NCBI GenBank assembly: GCA_017456015.1
Contig: JAFTLL010000003.1
Span: 304,749-368,748 of the forward strand
DNA from: Clostridia bacterium
Lineage (GTDB): Bacteria; Bacillota_A; Clostridia; Oscillospirales; Acutalibacteraceae
Direction: 5' to 3'
DNA: 64,000 nucleotides
How positions within the stretch are numbered: the first letter of the stretch is position 1; each line of letters starts with the position of its first letter. Below are positions 1 to 9,058 of the stretch, piece after piece. A model generated the notes under the pieces. That model did not search any database and was not told the origin of the DNA. It worked only from the letters and a program-made list of their open reading frames with translations. Both the position numbers and the translations under genes were made by a program.

Positions 1-1510
<1,510 letters not shown>

Positions 1511-1520
1511 TGCGTCCCTC

Positions 1521-3227
1521 CTAATTGAGTATAAACTGAGTTATATGTGCGCCGCCGCTTACCATAGGACGAACCATTTCATCTGTATCGATAGCGCAAT
1601 CAATAACATACCCGTGTCCAAATTCGAGAGCATCCTTTATGGCTGCTTCAAGTTCTTCCACCGTGCAGACCCTTCTGCCCCTAAGGCCGTAAGCCTCTGC
1701 CAGTTTGACAAAATCAGGTCCGTGGGTAAGTGTCGTCTGTGAAAAATGCTTATCATATATAAGGTTCTGCCACTGACGCACCATTCCAAGGGTCTTGTTA
1801 TTGAATATGAAGGTAATGACCGGGATATCATAGTGCTGTTCTACCGCAAGCTCGTTACAGTTCATGCGGAAGCTGCCGTCACCGGTTATATGTATTACGG
1901 TTTTGTCCGGATTGCCGACCTTTGCACCGATTGCGGCGCCGAGTCCGAAGCCCATCGTACCAAAACCACCCGACGTTAAGAGTTGACCCGGATAATCAAA
2001 ACGGAAGTGCTGTATTGCCCACATCTGATGCTGTCCTACGTCGGTAGCGACGATGGTATCCTGCGGCATCATCTTGGCAATGGCACTGAGTATCTGTTTG
2101 GGTGTTAAGGTGTTGCTGGCCTCATCATACTCCGTTTCGGTCTTGAAGGAAAAAACATACTTTTTCCATTCGGAATGCTCGGACTTTTCAAGACGCTCGT
2201 TCAGCATCGCAAGGACACGCTTTGCATCCCCAACAATATGATGATCGGTCTTTACGTTTTTATTGATTTCTGCACGGTCAATATCGATTTGAACGATTTT
2301 GGCCTGCTTTGCAAAGCTTCCGGGGTTAAGGGCAACACGGTCAGAAAAACGGCATCCCACAGCTATAAGAAGGTCACAGCCGTCACAAGCCATATTGGAA
2401 GCCTGTGTTCCGTGCATTCCCACCATTCCGGTTGCAAGCGGATTTCTTCCTCTGAATCCGCCTGCTCCCATGACGGTGATCGCCACCGGAGCATCTATCT
2501 TCTCGGCAAATTCTGTGAATTCCTGCTGTGCTCTGCCACGGACGACACCGCCGCCGCAGATGAGAAACGGTTTTTCGGATGCGCGAATCATCTCAGCAAG
2601 CGTATCGATATCGGCATCGTTCGGGGCGGGAGGCTTAAAATCATATGAGGAGCGCTTCATCAAAGCAGCGAGCCTGCCCGAATTTTTATGTTCGCCCCGC
2701 GGAAGGGGTATAAACTCTGCCTGTTCAGCAGTGACATTTTTAAGAATATCAATAAATATTGGACCTGGGCGACCGCTGCGTGCGATGGCAAACGCCTCAC
2801 GCAGAACATCAGCAAGTTGTGCAACATCTCTTACCAAATAATTGCATTTGGTTATAGGCATAGTGATTCCGGTAATGTCTACCTCCTGAAATGAATCCTT
2901 GCCCATAAGATTTTCGGCAACATTGCAGGAAATGAATACTACGGGTGAGGAATCCATATGCGCAGTAGCAATCCCGGTCGTAAGATTGGTGGCACCGGGA
3001 CCCGATGTTGCAAAACAGACACCGACCTTTCCGGTACTTCTTGCATAGCCATCGGCAGCGTGTGCTGCCCCCTGCTCATGTGAGGTGAGTATGTGCTTGA
3101 TTGCACCGTCATATTTATATAGCTCATCGTAAACATTCAGTATCGTTCCGCCCGGATATCCGAAAACGGTATCAACGCCCTGTTCAATGAGGCATTCCAT
3201 TAAAATTTTTGCGCCGGTCATTTGCAT
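1521..3227 (-). CDS. ilvB: Acetolactate synthase large (catalytic) subunit IlvB
   Basis: TPP/FAD enzyme that condenses pyruvate into acetolactate or makes acetohydroxybutyrate. The 568 residues hold the N-terminal TPP pyrimidine domain with VFGYPGG and the HEQGAAHAADGYAR catalytic glutamate region, the central FAD-associated domain, and the C-terminal TPP motif GDGSFRMNCNEL followed by the NN pair. Three in-frame ATGs follow the ribosome site AAAGGAGG. The first (3236) is only about 1 nt from it, so the second (3227), at about 9 nt, is chosen; 3221 is possible. Expression is probably controlled by the attenuator and leader peptide directly upstream. Confidence 0.94.
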   Translation of the reverse strand: MQMTGAKILMECLIEQGVDTVFGYPGGTILNVYDELYKYDGAIKHILTSHEQGAAHAADGYARSTGKVGVCFATSGPGATNLTTGIATAHMDSSPVVFISCNVAENLMGKDSFQEVDITGITMPITKCNYLVRDVAQLADVLREAFAIARSGRPGPIFIDILKNVTAEQAEFIPLPRGEHKNSGRLAALMKRSSYDFKPPAPNDADIDTLAEMIRASEKPFLICGGGVVRGRAQQEFTEFAEKIDAPVAITVMGAGGFRGRNPLATGMVGMHGTQASNMACDGCDLLIAVGCRFSDRVALNPGSFAKQAKIVQIDIDRAEINKNVKTDHHIVGDAKRVLAMLNERLEKSEHSEWKKYVFSFKTETEYDEASNTLTPKQILSAIAKMMPQDTIVATDVGQHQMWAIQHFRFDYPGQLLTSGGFGTMGFGLGAAIGAKVGNPDKTVIHITGDGSFRMNCNELAVEQHYDIPVITFIFNNKTLGMVRQWQNLIYDKHFSQTTLTHGPDFVKLAEAYGLRGRRVCTVEELEAAIKDALEFGHGYVIDCAIDTDEMVRPMVSGGAHITQFILN

Positions 3228-3252
3228 TCGGTGCATTCCTCCTTTAACAAAT

Positions 3253-3291
3253 AAAAAAGCCATACGATCTAAAAGTTTAGACCATAAGGCT
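3253..3291 (-). terminator. Attenuator hairpin upstream of ilvB
   Basis: On the minus strand a 16-bp stem with one mismatch (arm AGCCTTATGGTCTAAA against TTTAGATCGTATGGCT) is followed directly by six T residues, just before the ilvB ribosome site. A Rho-independent terminator between a leader peptide and the first structural gene is the layout of transcription attenuation. Upstream TTGCAAAG (in the 3346-3356 area) can pair with TTTTGCAA at the left arm, a possible antiterminator; that pairing is weak. Confidence 0.8.
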
Positions 3292-3359
3292 TGCAAAATC
3301 CGATTAAACCGAAGAACCGCGGTTTAGATACAATCACCCGCTAAGGCTCGCTTTGCAAT

Positions 3360-3455
3360 TTAGGCACAACTTTTAGCACTATTCACACTCTTACCCACAA
3401 GTAGTAGAATAATGCCCACAATAGCTATGCAGATTGTTGCAAAACCATACATCAT
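3360..3455 (-). CDS. Putative ilv leader peptide (31 aa, Ile/Val/Leu-rich)
   Basis: A 31-codon frame starting ATG ATG lies between the ilvB promoter and the attenuator. It holds five Ile, three Val and three consecutive Leu codons within residues 8-24, including the run IVGIILLLV. Stalling on scarce branched-chain aminoacyl-tRNAs would be the expected regulatory input. The ribosome site is weak (GTGAG region). The hydrophobic run could alternatively be a small membrane peptide, but the location before a terminator and ilvB favours a leader peptide. Confidence 0.65.
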   Translation of the reverse strand: MMYGFATICIAIVGIILLLVGKSVNSAKSCA

Positions 3456-3503
3456 AACAAATCGCTCACAAATCCAAACCGATTTCGGTTTTTAGTTTCA
3501 AAT

Positions 3504-3532
3504 ATTGTAGCACTTTAAAGCGCTATTGTCAA
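3504..3532 (-). promoter_or_regulatory. ilvB promoter with palindromic spacer
   Basis: TTGACA (3527-3532) and TACAAT (3504-3509) are separated by exactly 17 nt on the minus strand, a near-consensus sigma-A promoter. The spacer contains the near-perfect 18-bp palindrome TAGCGCTTTAAAGTGCTA (3508-3525), a candidate repressor operator. The leader RNA would be about 270 nt. Confidence 0.82.
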
Positions 3533-3576
3533 TGGGTTTTTATAATTTTTTTGCAAAACACAAGATTTTTAAGATA

Positions 3577-3607
3577 AATGCGTCAGGTTTTTAACAACCG
3601 ACGCATT
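3577..3607 (-). terminator. Terminator after the cohesin-protein operon
   Basis: Inverted repeat ATGCGTC/GACGCAT with inner GG/CC pairing and a T-rich flank lies 3' of the last gene of the upstream minus-strand operon and insulates it from the ilv promoter. Confidence 0.65.
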
Positions 3608-3638
3608 TTTCATTTTCGTCTTTTAATTTATTGCTATT

Positions 3639-4289
3639 TTATGCTTTTCGGGGCCGACGGTATTTTTGCACCAGCCGATACAGCTTTTTCTTGCAGGTAA
3701 CAAGAAAACAAAGGGCGGCAAAGCGCCATCGAAGGCTGAGCGAGAACAAGGCAACAACGACGGCCAAGAGCAACAGCATGGAAAGCAAAATCAACCACAC
3801 ACTATATAACGGTTTCGCCTGACCTAAAACGGCTTCCATAGAAATGCCGTACGACAAATCCCTCATTTGTATTGTATCATCAAAATAATCCAAAACTTCT
3901 ATATTTATTTTTGAAGCATCATAGGTTTCAGTTTGCGCATGAAGAGTAGTTTGGAACAGTTTTTCGGATAACGCACTACCGCTGCCGGAATCCCACATAA
4001 ATGCTATTCGGTTCTCCTCTGCCGTTATATTTGATTTCTTTGCAAAAGATTTTGTGCGTTTCGTATCGATAGTCCATTCATCCTGATTGGTAGTCAATTC
4101 TATGTGCAGAGCGCCGACACCTGTTGTATAATTCGTATTGATTTCTAAATCCACCGTACCGTCTTGATGGTCATAAAATTTCAAGGTGAATTCCGTATTT
4201 GGCTTTTCGGTTGTTTTTGCATACGCAAAAGACGAAGACAGCACAAAGAAAAGCCCTGTTAGAATTATAAGAGAAATAAGTTTTTTCAT
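3639..4289 (-). CDS. Membrane-anchored protein with cohesin-like domain
   Basis: The 216-residue protein has a signal peptide (residues 1-24, ending AYA), an extracytoplasmic beta-rich domain of about 130 residues resembling cohesin-type folds (DGTVDLEINTNYTTGVGALHIEL, then a WDSGSGSAL segment), a transmembrane helix near residues 160-186 and a short strongly basic cytoplasmic tail. The topology suggests a surface anchor presenting a cohesin-like module. It begins directly after the stop of the preceding gene, with AAGGAG just upstream. The cohesin assignment is from overall pattern and context, not a diagnostic motif. Confidence 0.6.
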   Translation of the reverse strand: MKKLISLIILTGLFFVLSSSFAYAKTTEKPNTEFTLKFYDHQDGTVDLEINTNYTTGVGALHIELTTNQDEWTIDTKRTKSFAKKSNITAEENRIAFMWDSGSGSALSEKLFQTTLHAQTETYDASKINIEVLDYFDDTIQMRDLSYGISMEAVLGQAKPLYSVWLILLSMLLLLAVVVALFSLSLRWRFAALCFLVTCKKKLYRLVQKYRRPRKA

Positions 4290-5120
4290 TTACTGCTCCT
4301 TATTCACCGTATCTGCCTTCGGCACCTTTACAGCTGAATTATTATAAGTAAAATTGTAAATCAATTCAAATTGGTATGCCGCATCACTTGTATAAGAAAT
4401 TGTAATATTACGGACCCTATTTTTTTCAAGTTCAATCGAAAAAGTGTCAATCTTATATTTGTCTGCGGTATTTTCGTCGATATTTAAAAAGGCAAAGGCG
4501 AGTTCTTCCAAATAGCCCTTTTTCGGAACATAAATACCGTCATTTTTTTCCAATTTTTTATAGTCAATGGATTTTAAAAGTTCAATATTAAAATACAGTT
4601 TTGATGTCGTATCTTCTATTTGCGTTTCAACCCACTGACCGTCATCTTCTTTCATGCCGTAAAAGTCATCATACGTCAGCACATACCCTTTTCCATCGCG
4701 TTCATAAAGATAAAAGCGTACATCTCCGTTTTTTTCATAATAGGTCGTACCGTCTTTTTTTATGGTAACTTTGCGTTCTGAAAGGATATTTAAATCTTTC
4801 AATTCCTCCGTATCTTCTACAATATTACCATCACTATCATAATAGCCCTTATCATACAAGTCGTCGAAATCCAATGCTTCGGATTGCGTATCGGTATCAT
4901 CCTGTTTTTCATTGACATCAACCGAAAGGTCTTTTATCGTTTTTGTAATTTTGACCTGCATGCGGTTATATATATCACTGTCTGCGTTAAATGCATTTTT
5001 TACACGGGCAGCATTTGAGAGTAAAATCGCCACAAGTATTATAATTGCAAGCGCAACGCAAGCAAGTCCGAAAATCCATATTTTTTTGTATTTTTGCAAA
5101 ATCAAAATTAACTTTTCCAT
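4290..5120 (-). CDS. Bitopic membrane protein of unknown function
   Basis: Not recognised. The 276-residue protein has one N-terminal transmembrane helix (residues about 12-34) with a short basic cytoplasmic end, then an acidic, Asp/Lys/Tyr-rich extracytoplasmic domain of about 240 residues. The chosen ATG at 5120 has AAGGAG about 12 nt upstream; an ATG at 5147 would precede that site. The gene sits between two cohesin-domain genes and ends immediately before the next start, so it is probably part of the same surface assembly. Confidence 0.7.
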   Translation of the reverse strand: MEKLILILQKYKKIWIFGLACVALAIIILVAILLSNAARVKNAFNADSDIYNRMQVKITKTIKDLSVDVNEKQDDTDTQSEALDFDDLYDKGYYDSDGNIVEDTEELKDLNILSERKVTIKKDGTTYYEKNGDVRFYLYERDGKGYVLTYDDFYGMKEDDGQWVETQIEDTTSKLYFNIELLKSIDYKKLEKNDGIYVPKKGYLEELAFAFLNIDENTADKYKIDTFSIELEKNRVRNITISYTSDAAYQFELIYNFTYNNSAVKVPKADTVNKEQ

Positions 5121-5183
5121 AAAATCTTCGCGCTCCTTGGCTAACATAATTGCAAAGCGTACCTATTGAAACGGCAATACTCG

Positions 5184-6371
5184 CTATGCTTTAAAGCGAA
5201 TAACACCGAAACGAATCAAAACAAACATCACCAATGCACCGATAAGCAAAGCGAATATACACAAAGCAATAACTGGCAGTACACCTAACCCACGGCTTGT
5301 ATTGTCTGTATTGTCAACCTTTTCTGTCGCGGCATCTTCCGGGACTTCTTCGGATTTAATTTCAGAACCATCCTGTGCGGCACGTTTGGCAATCACATAA
5401 TAGGATTTTTGGCTTCCGTCCTCTGCGGTACAGGTTATTGTAACGGTATTATCGCTGCCGGCAACCAAATCCTGGCCGCCACTGACCGAAACCGAAGCCT
5501 TGGCATCGGCCGCCGTTGCTCTGGCTGTAATCGCCGTTGTTTCATAAGGCAGCCAAACCACGTAGCGTTCGACACCGTTCTGGAAGGGCGGAGAAATCAA
5601 AAAGCCGTCAACAGAAATGCCGGAAAGCGCCGTATTGGAGCTGGGCACATAGTTGGGATCCTGCTTACGGGTGACCTTGATGGTATAGGTCTTGGTTGCA
5701 CCGTTTTCTGCCTTTACAACCACACGAACCGTATTATCTCCAACCGCCAAACTATTACCGGAAATAGAAACCTTGGCCTTTGCGTCCTCGGCAACCGCAT
5801 TGATATTTAGCTTGGAAACGCTGTATTCCACCGTGCCGGCAGAATAAGATGTTGTGCCGGTACTGAAAGCGGGAGAAAGAGTTGCATTGCTGACAGTAAG
5901 GGATTTTAAGTTACAATTGGTGGAAAGCGGCGCAGCAACGGTTTTGCTGCCAGCGCCGGAAATCGTAGTGTCTCCGCTTAAATTGCTATAACTTCCGGAA
6001 AAAGAAACCGACAATGTCTCCCCTACCTGTGCCGAGCCGGAAACCGTAAAATTGGCAGTAACAACTGCCTTGGAGCCGCTAACTCCTGTATTTCCCAAAT
6101 CAACAAAAATCGTTTTTCCTTGTACATCCAGTGTGCCAACCGAGCCAGAAATGCTGTTTAGCACTAAATTAGATGAGTGCGAAAATGTACCATCAACAGT
6201 TATAGCATTGTTAAGTGCGACATTTAAAGTGACTGTGAAACTATCGCCCGAGCGTAAGGTGGATTTAGAAAAAGAAATCGAAGCTCCGGCAGCAGAAGCT
6301 GGCAACGGAACAGCTATAACAAAAGATAAGATTAAAATAACAGCTACAAAAAGCGTCACGGTTTTTTTCAT
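5184..6371 (-). CDS. Secreted cohesin-like plus cadherin-like beta-sandwich protein, C-terminal membrane anchor
   Basis: The 395 residues comprise a signal peptide (about 1-27), a cohesin-like domain (ASISFSKSTLRSGDSFTVTL to about residue 145), two cadherin-like beta-sandwich repeats with the hallmark openings LKSLTVSNATLSPAFSTG and LSGISVDGFLISPPFQNG, an acidic linker and a C-terminal transmembrane helix with a basic end. The ATG at 6371 follows AAGGGA at suitable spacing; an upstream ATG at 6392 overlaps the previous stop but lacks a ribosome site. It probably displays the cohesin module on the cell surface as a docking partner for the dockerin protein encoded just upstream. Confidence 0.75.
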   Translation of the reverse strand: MKKTVTLFVAVILILSFVIAVPLPASAAGASISFSKSTLRSGDSFTVTLNVALNNAITVDGTFSHSSNLVLNSISGSVGTLDVQGKTIFVDLGNTGVSGSKAVVTANFTVSGSAQVGETLSVSFSGSYSNLSGDTTISGAGSKTVAAPLSTNCNLKSLTVSNATLSPAFSTGTTSYSAGTVEYSVSKLNINAVAEDAKAKVSISGNSLAVGDNTVRVVVKAENGATKTYTIKVTRKQDPNYVPSSNTALSGISVDGFLISPPFQNGVERYVVWLPYETTAITARATAADAKASVSVSGGQDLVAGSDNTVTITCTAEDGSQKSYYVIAKRAAQDGSEIKSEEVPEDAATEKVDNTDNTSRGLGVLPVIALCIFALLIGALVMFVLIRFGVIRFKA

Positions 6372-6388
6372 AAATAATCCCTTCATTC

Positions 6389-8119
6389 TCATTTGGGTTG
6401 AATAGTAATTTTACCAATAACATGAAACTTTATATTTACATAATCCGTTCCTGTAATTTTTTTGTTTCCATCGATATCGGCTGCAACAGAATACGCACCA
6501 CTCAATTTGTTTTTATTCAACACATCGAATTTTACATTCACATAATCCGAACCGGTAATTTTTCCATCACCGTTGACATCACCGGTAACAATGACCGTTA
6601 GGGTTTGTTTGACTGTATTGCCGTGAAATAAACGTACGGTAAAGCCGGTTCCGACATATTCTGTGGCACTCGCCTCGGTTCCATTGGCCCGGTATATTTT
6701 TATATATTGCGCCTCATTGATTCCCGCTTTGATTGCCGAAACCGTTGTCTCGGCCGAAATCTTACTGATATATGTAGCCCCCACAGTAAATTTAGAGGAG
6801 GTAATCGCATTGGGATATGGCGGTTTTTCTCGTGTTACGGCAATTGTATAGACTTGCTGTGTCACACCGTCTTCGGCGGTTACGGTTATTTTTATATTTG
6901 TCGTACCGCCGACTGTAAGGGTGGGATTGTTCACCGCCACCGTTGCTTTACTATCGCTCACAGTACAAGATAAATCTAATTTATCCACCGTATAAGGTAC
7001 AGTTGTTGTATAACTGTATACCCCTGCATTAAAAGCGGGAGAAAGGGTTGCGTTGGAAACCGACAAGGTTTGTAGGGTAGATTCGGTTGAGGGCGATTCT
7101 CGCGTAACAGAAATTGTATAAATCTTTTGCGTTGTCTTATCCCCCGCGGTCACCGTAACGGTAACATCGGTAACGGCTCCGGCTGTAAGAGTTGGGTTAT
7201 GGATTTGTACGGCAGCATTGCTATCGGTTGCTGCCGCTTGGAAATTCAGCTTTTCAACCGAATACGGAACCGTTGCCGTATACCTGTAAACACCTGTGTT
7301 GAAAGCGGGAGAAAGGGTTGCGTTCGAAAGGGTCAAAGACGAGAGAGAGGCATCGGGTTCGAGTACCTGAACCGCTACATAACACTCTTCTCCTATGGCA
7401 TAGAGAGCCAATGTTCCCTTGCCTTGCGCCAAAGCGGTGACCTTTCCATTTGAAAAGGAAATAATGTTTTCATTCCAGTTACGGAAATTTTCAATTGATT
7501 TATTGGCATTCAGGGTCACGCTTTCCCCGACATACATCGTTAAGCTTGACGGCGTAACCTTAAAGCGCTCACCGATATAAAGCATTTTCAATGCCGGAAT
7601 AATCGCTAAATCAAAAAAACCTGACTCTTGCGTAAATCCGGAAACCTCGCTGTCGTTTTCACTGATTTGAAAAGGAAACTCAACTGCGAATGAACCTTCA
7701 ATTATGGAAAACTCAACCGAAAACAATTCATATGTACCTTCTGTAAGGAGTTTGTCAGAAGCATCAAAAACCTTTTCGTATTGAAATAAAATTTTAGAAC
7801 TGGTATCCTTCGCTTCTGCCATACCCTCCAAAGAAGAATGGACCTGTATGCCATTTTCCAAAGCCTGAAAGTTCTCCACATCATAAGTCAAGGCGGTTTG
7901 CAAGGTTGTAATCTCTGCGTCTTCGGGTAAATCCGATATTTTTGCGCAAACCGTAACTTCAACCGTATCGGCATCCAAGGTCTCGGATGGCATTTCCAGG
8001 TAAAATTCAAAAATGCCTTGATTTGTATTTGCATGTACCGTGTTGGTTGCTGAGCAAAAGAAAGCAGATGTCAACAAAAATGTCAATGTTAACAGTACAC
8101 TCATTATCCGTTTTGCCAT
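6389..8119 (-). CDS. Secreted protein: cohesin-like, Big-2-like, two cadherin-like repeats and type I dockerin
   Basis: The 576 residues run in order: signal peptide (1-30), cohesin-like domain (about 35-180), a bacterial Ig-like segment (FKVTPSSLTMYVGESVTLNA region, about 190-255), two cadherin-like beta-sandwich repeats with LSNATLSPAFNTG and VSNATLSPAFNAG, and a C-terminal dockerin with two calcium loops (GDVNGDGKITGSDYVNVKF and ADIDGNKKITGTDYVNIKF). Having both a cohesin-like and a dockerin module suggests an adaptor between scaffold components. No catalytic domain is visible. It is first in the operon, with AGGTGAG before the ATG. Confidence 0.85.
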   Translation of the reverse strand: MAKRIMSVLLTLTFLLTSAFFCSATNTVHANTNQGIFEFYLEMPSETLDADTVEVTVCAKISDLPEDAEITTLQTALTYDVENFQALENGIQVHSSLEGMAEAKDTSSKILFQYEKVFDASDKLLTEGTYELFSVEFSIIEGSFAVEFPFQISENDSEVSGFTQESGFFDLAIIPALKMLYIGERFKVTPSSLTMYVGESVTLNANKSIENFRNWNENIISFSNGKVTALAQGKGTLALYAIGEECYVAVQVLEPDASLSSLTLSNATLSPAFNTGVYRYTATVPYSVEKLNFQAAATDSNAAVQIHNPTLTAGAVTDVTVTVTAGDKTTQKIYTISVTRESPSTESTLQTLSVSNATLSPAFNAGVYSYTTTVPYTVDKLDLSCTVSDSKATVAVNNPTLTVGGTTNIKITVTAEDGVTQQVYTIAVTREKPPYPNAITSSKFTVGATYISKISAETTVSAIKAGINEAQYIKIYRANGTEASATEYVGTGFTVRLFHGNTVKQTLTVIVTGDVNGDGKITGSDYVNVKFDVLNKNKLSGAYSVAADIDGNKKITGTDYVNIKFHVIGKITIQPK

Positions 8120-8151
8120 TTTGTCTCACCTGCTTTATTCCGTGTAATTTT

Positions 8152-8160
8152 ATTGTACCA
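8152..8160 (-). promoter_or_regulatory. Extended -10 element for the cohesin/dockerin operon
   Basis: TGGTACAAT on the minus strand fits an extended -10 (TGn-TACAAT) about 35 nt before the first gene. No good -35 is visible. Confidence 0.5.
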
Positions 8161-8224
8161 CAAATCGCTGATAAAGGGAATGGGCTTTTAACGCAAAATC
8201 GTATCCAAAATATTGCAATTTTTT

Positions 8225-8923
8225 CTATTTGCCGAGTTTTTCAACATGATTTTGAATCAAAATATCAAAACAGCGCTTGGCTTCCTTTTCATCTGCCGCA
8301 GCCGCCGTCCGATTCCAGCTCGGTTCATTATCGGTCAATTCGTTCATTTTTACCGTTTCGGGATAGGTGGCCATAATGGCTTGGGTTTCCCCTTTTCCGC
8401 CATGACCACCAAAGGCCGCTAAAATTTCCTTTGTTCCGATAACAGTATCGCAAACCTCAATTTCGGCCGGGTAGGCCGTGGATTTATCTTCTGTCCACCA
8501 ACCGTTGCCCAACTCATTTTGCAACGCATACATACCGGTTTTCATTATAGCGACCTCAATAAATTTACGGATATTCGAGGCCTGATGGTGTACAAATACT
8601 TTGATTTTTTTAAATCCCATTTGCCGATAAGCGTGCAAGATTTCAGCGCAATAGCGAATAAAACAGTCAACACTGATATCCACAGTGCCGTTTTCGGGAC
8701 CCGAAACCGCATAGCCGTTAGGCGAATATACAAAAGAAGGGGCTATGACGACCGGCAATTTCTTTTCCAATTCCCGCAAGGTGCCTTCGACAAACATCAA
8801 ATCGGTTCCAAGCGGCAATTGGCTGCCATGATATTCAATCGTGCCGACACCGATAAGCAAGGGTGTTCCGCTTTGAATGGCGGACTTTAATTCTTTGGGG
8901 CACATGTTCTGTAAATACGGCAT
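8225..8923 (-). CDS. Creatininase-family amidohydrolase
   Basis: The 232-residue cytoplasmic protein fits the creatininase fold, metal-dependent hydrolases of cyclic amides. Metal-ligand motif GTIEYHGSQLPLGTD is near residues 26-40, and a later GHGGKGETQ supplies the conserved Glu region. The usual NGHGGN motif is replaced by VHHQASN, so the substrate may differ from creatinine or known mycofactocin-type relatives. The ATG at 8923 follows AGAAGGAG. It stands alone between the capsule operon and the cohesin operon; the substrate is unknown. Confidence 0.8.
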   Translation of the reverse strand: MPYLQNMCPKELKSAIQSGTPLLIGVGTIEYHGSQLPLGTDLMFVEGTLRELEKKLPVVIAPSFVYSPNGYAVSGPENGTVDISVDCFIRYCAEILHAYRQMGFKKIKVFVHHQASNIRKFIEVAIMKTGMYALQNELGNGWWTEDKSTAYPAEIEVCDTVIGTKEILAAFGGHGGKGETQAIMATYPETVKMNELTDNEPSWNRTAAAADEKEAKRCFDILIQNHVEKLGK

Positions 8924-9027
8924 AAAAACTCCTTCTGACAACACATATCCAGTTTATTGTATAAGTTTAATTTATTATAGCATTGAAACCCCCTTTAATC
9001 AAGTACTATTTGCTCTCTAATAAAAAA

Positions 9028-9056
9028 ACAGACGGCGCTCTACCGTCTGTTTTTTT
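9028..9056 (-). terminator. Terminator after the capsule-control operon
   Basis: ACAGACGG/CCGTCTGT stem with A and T tracts on both sides, directly 3' of the sugar dehydratase gene; it may work in both directions. Confidence 0.8.
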
Positions 9057-9058
9057 GC

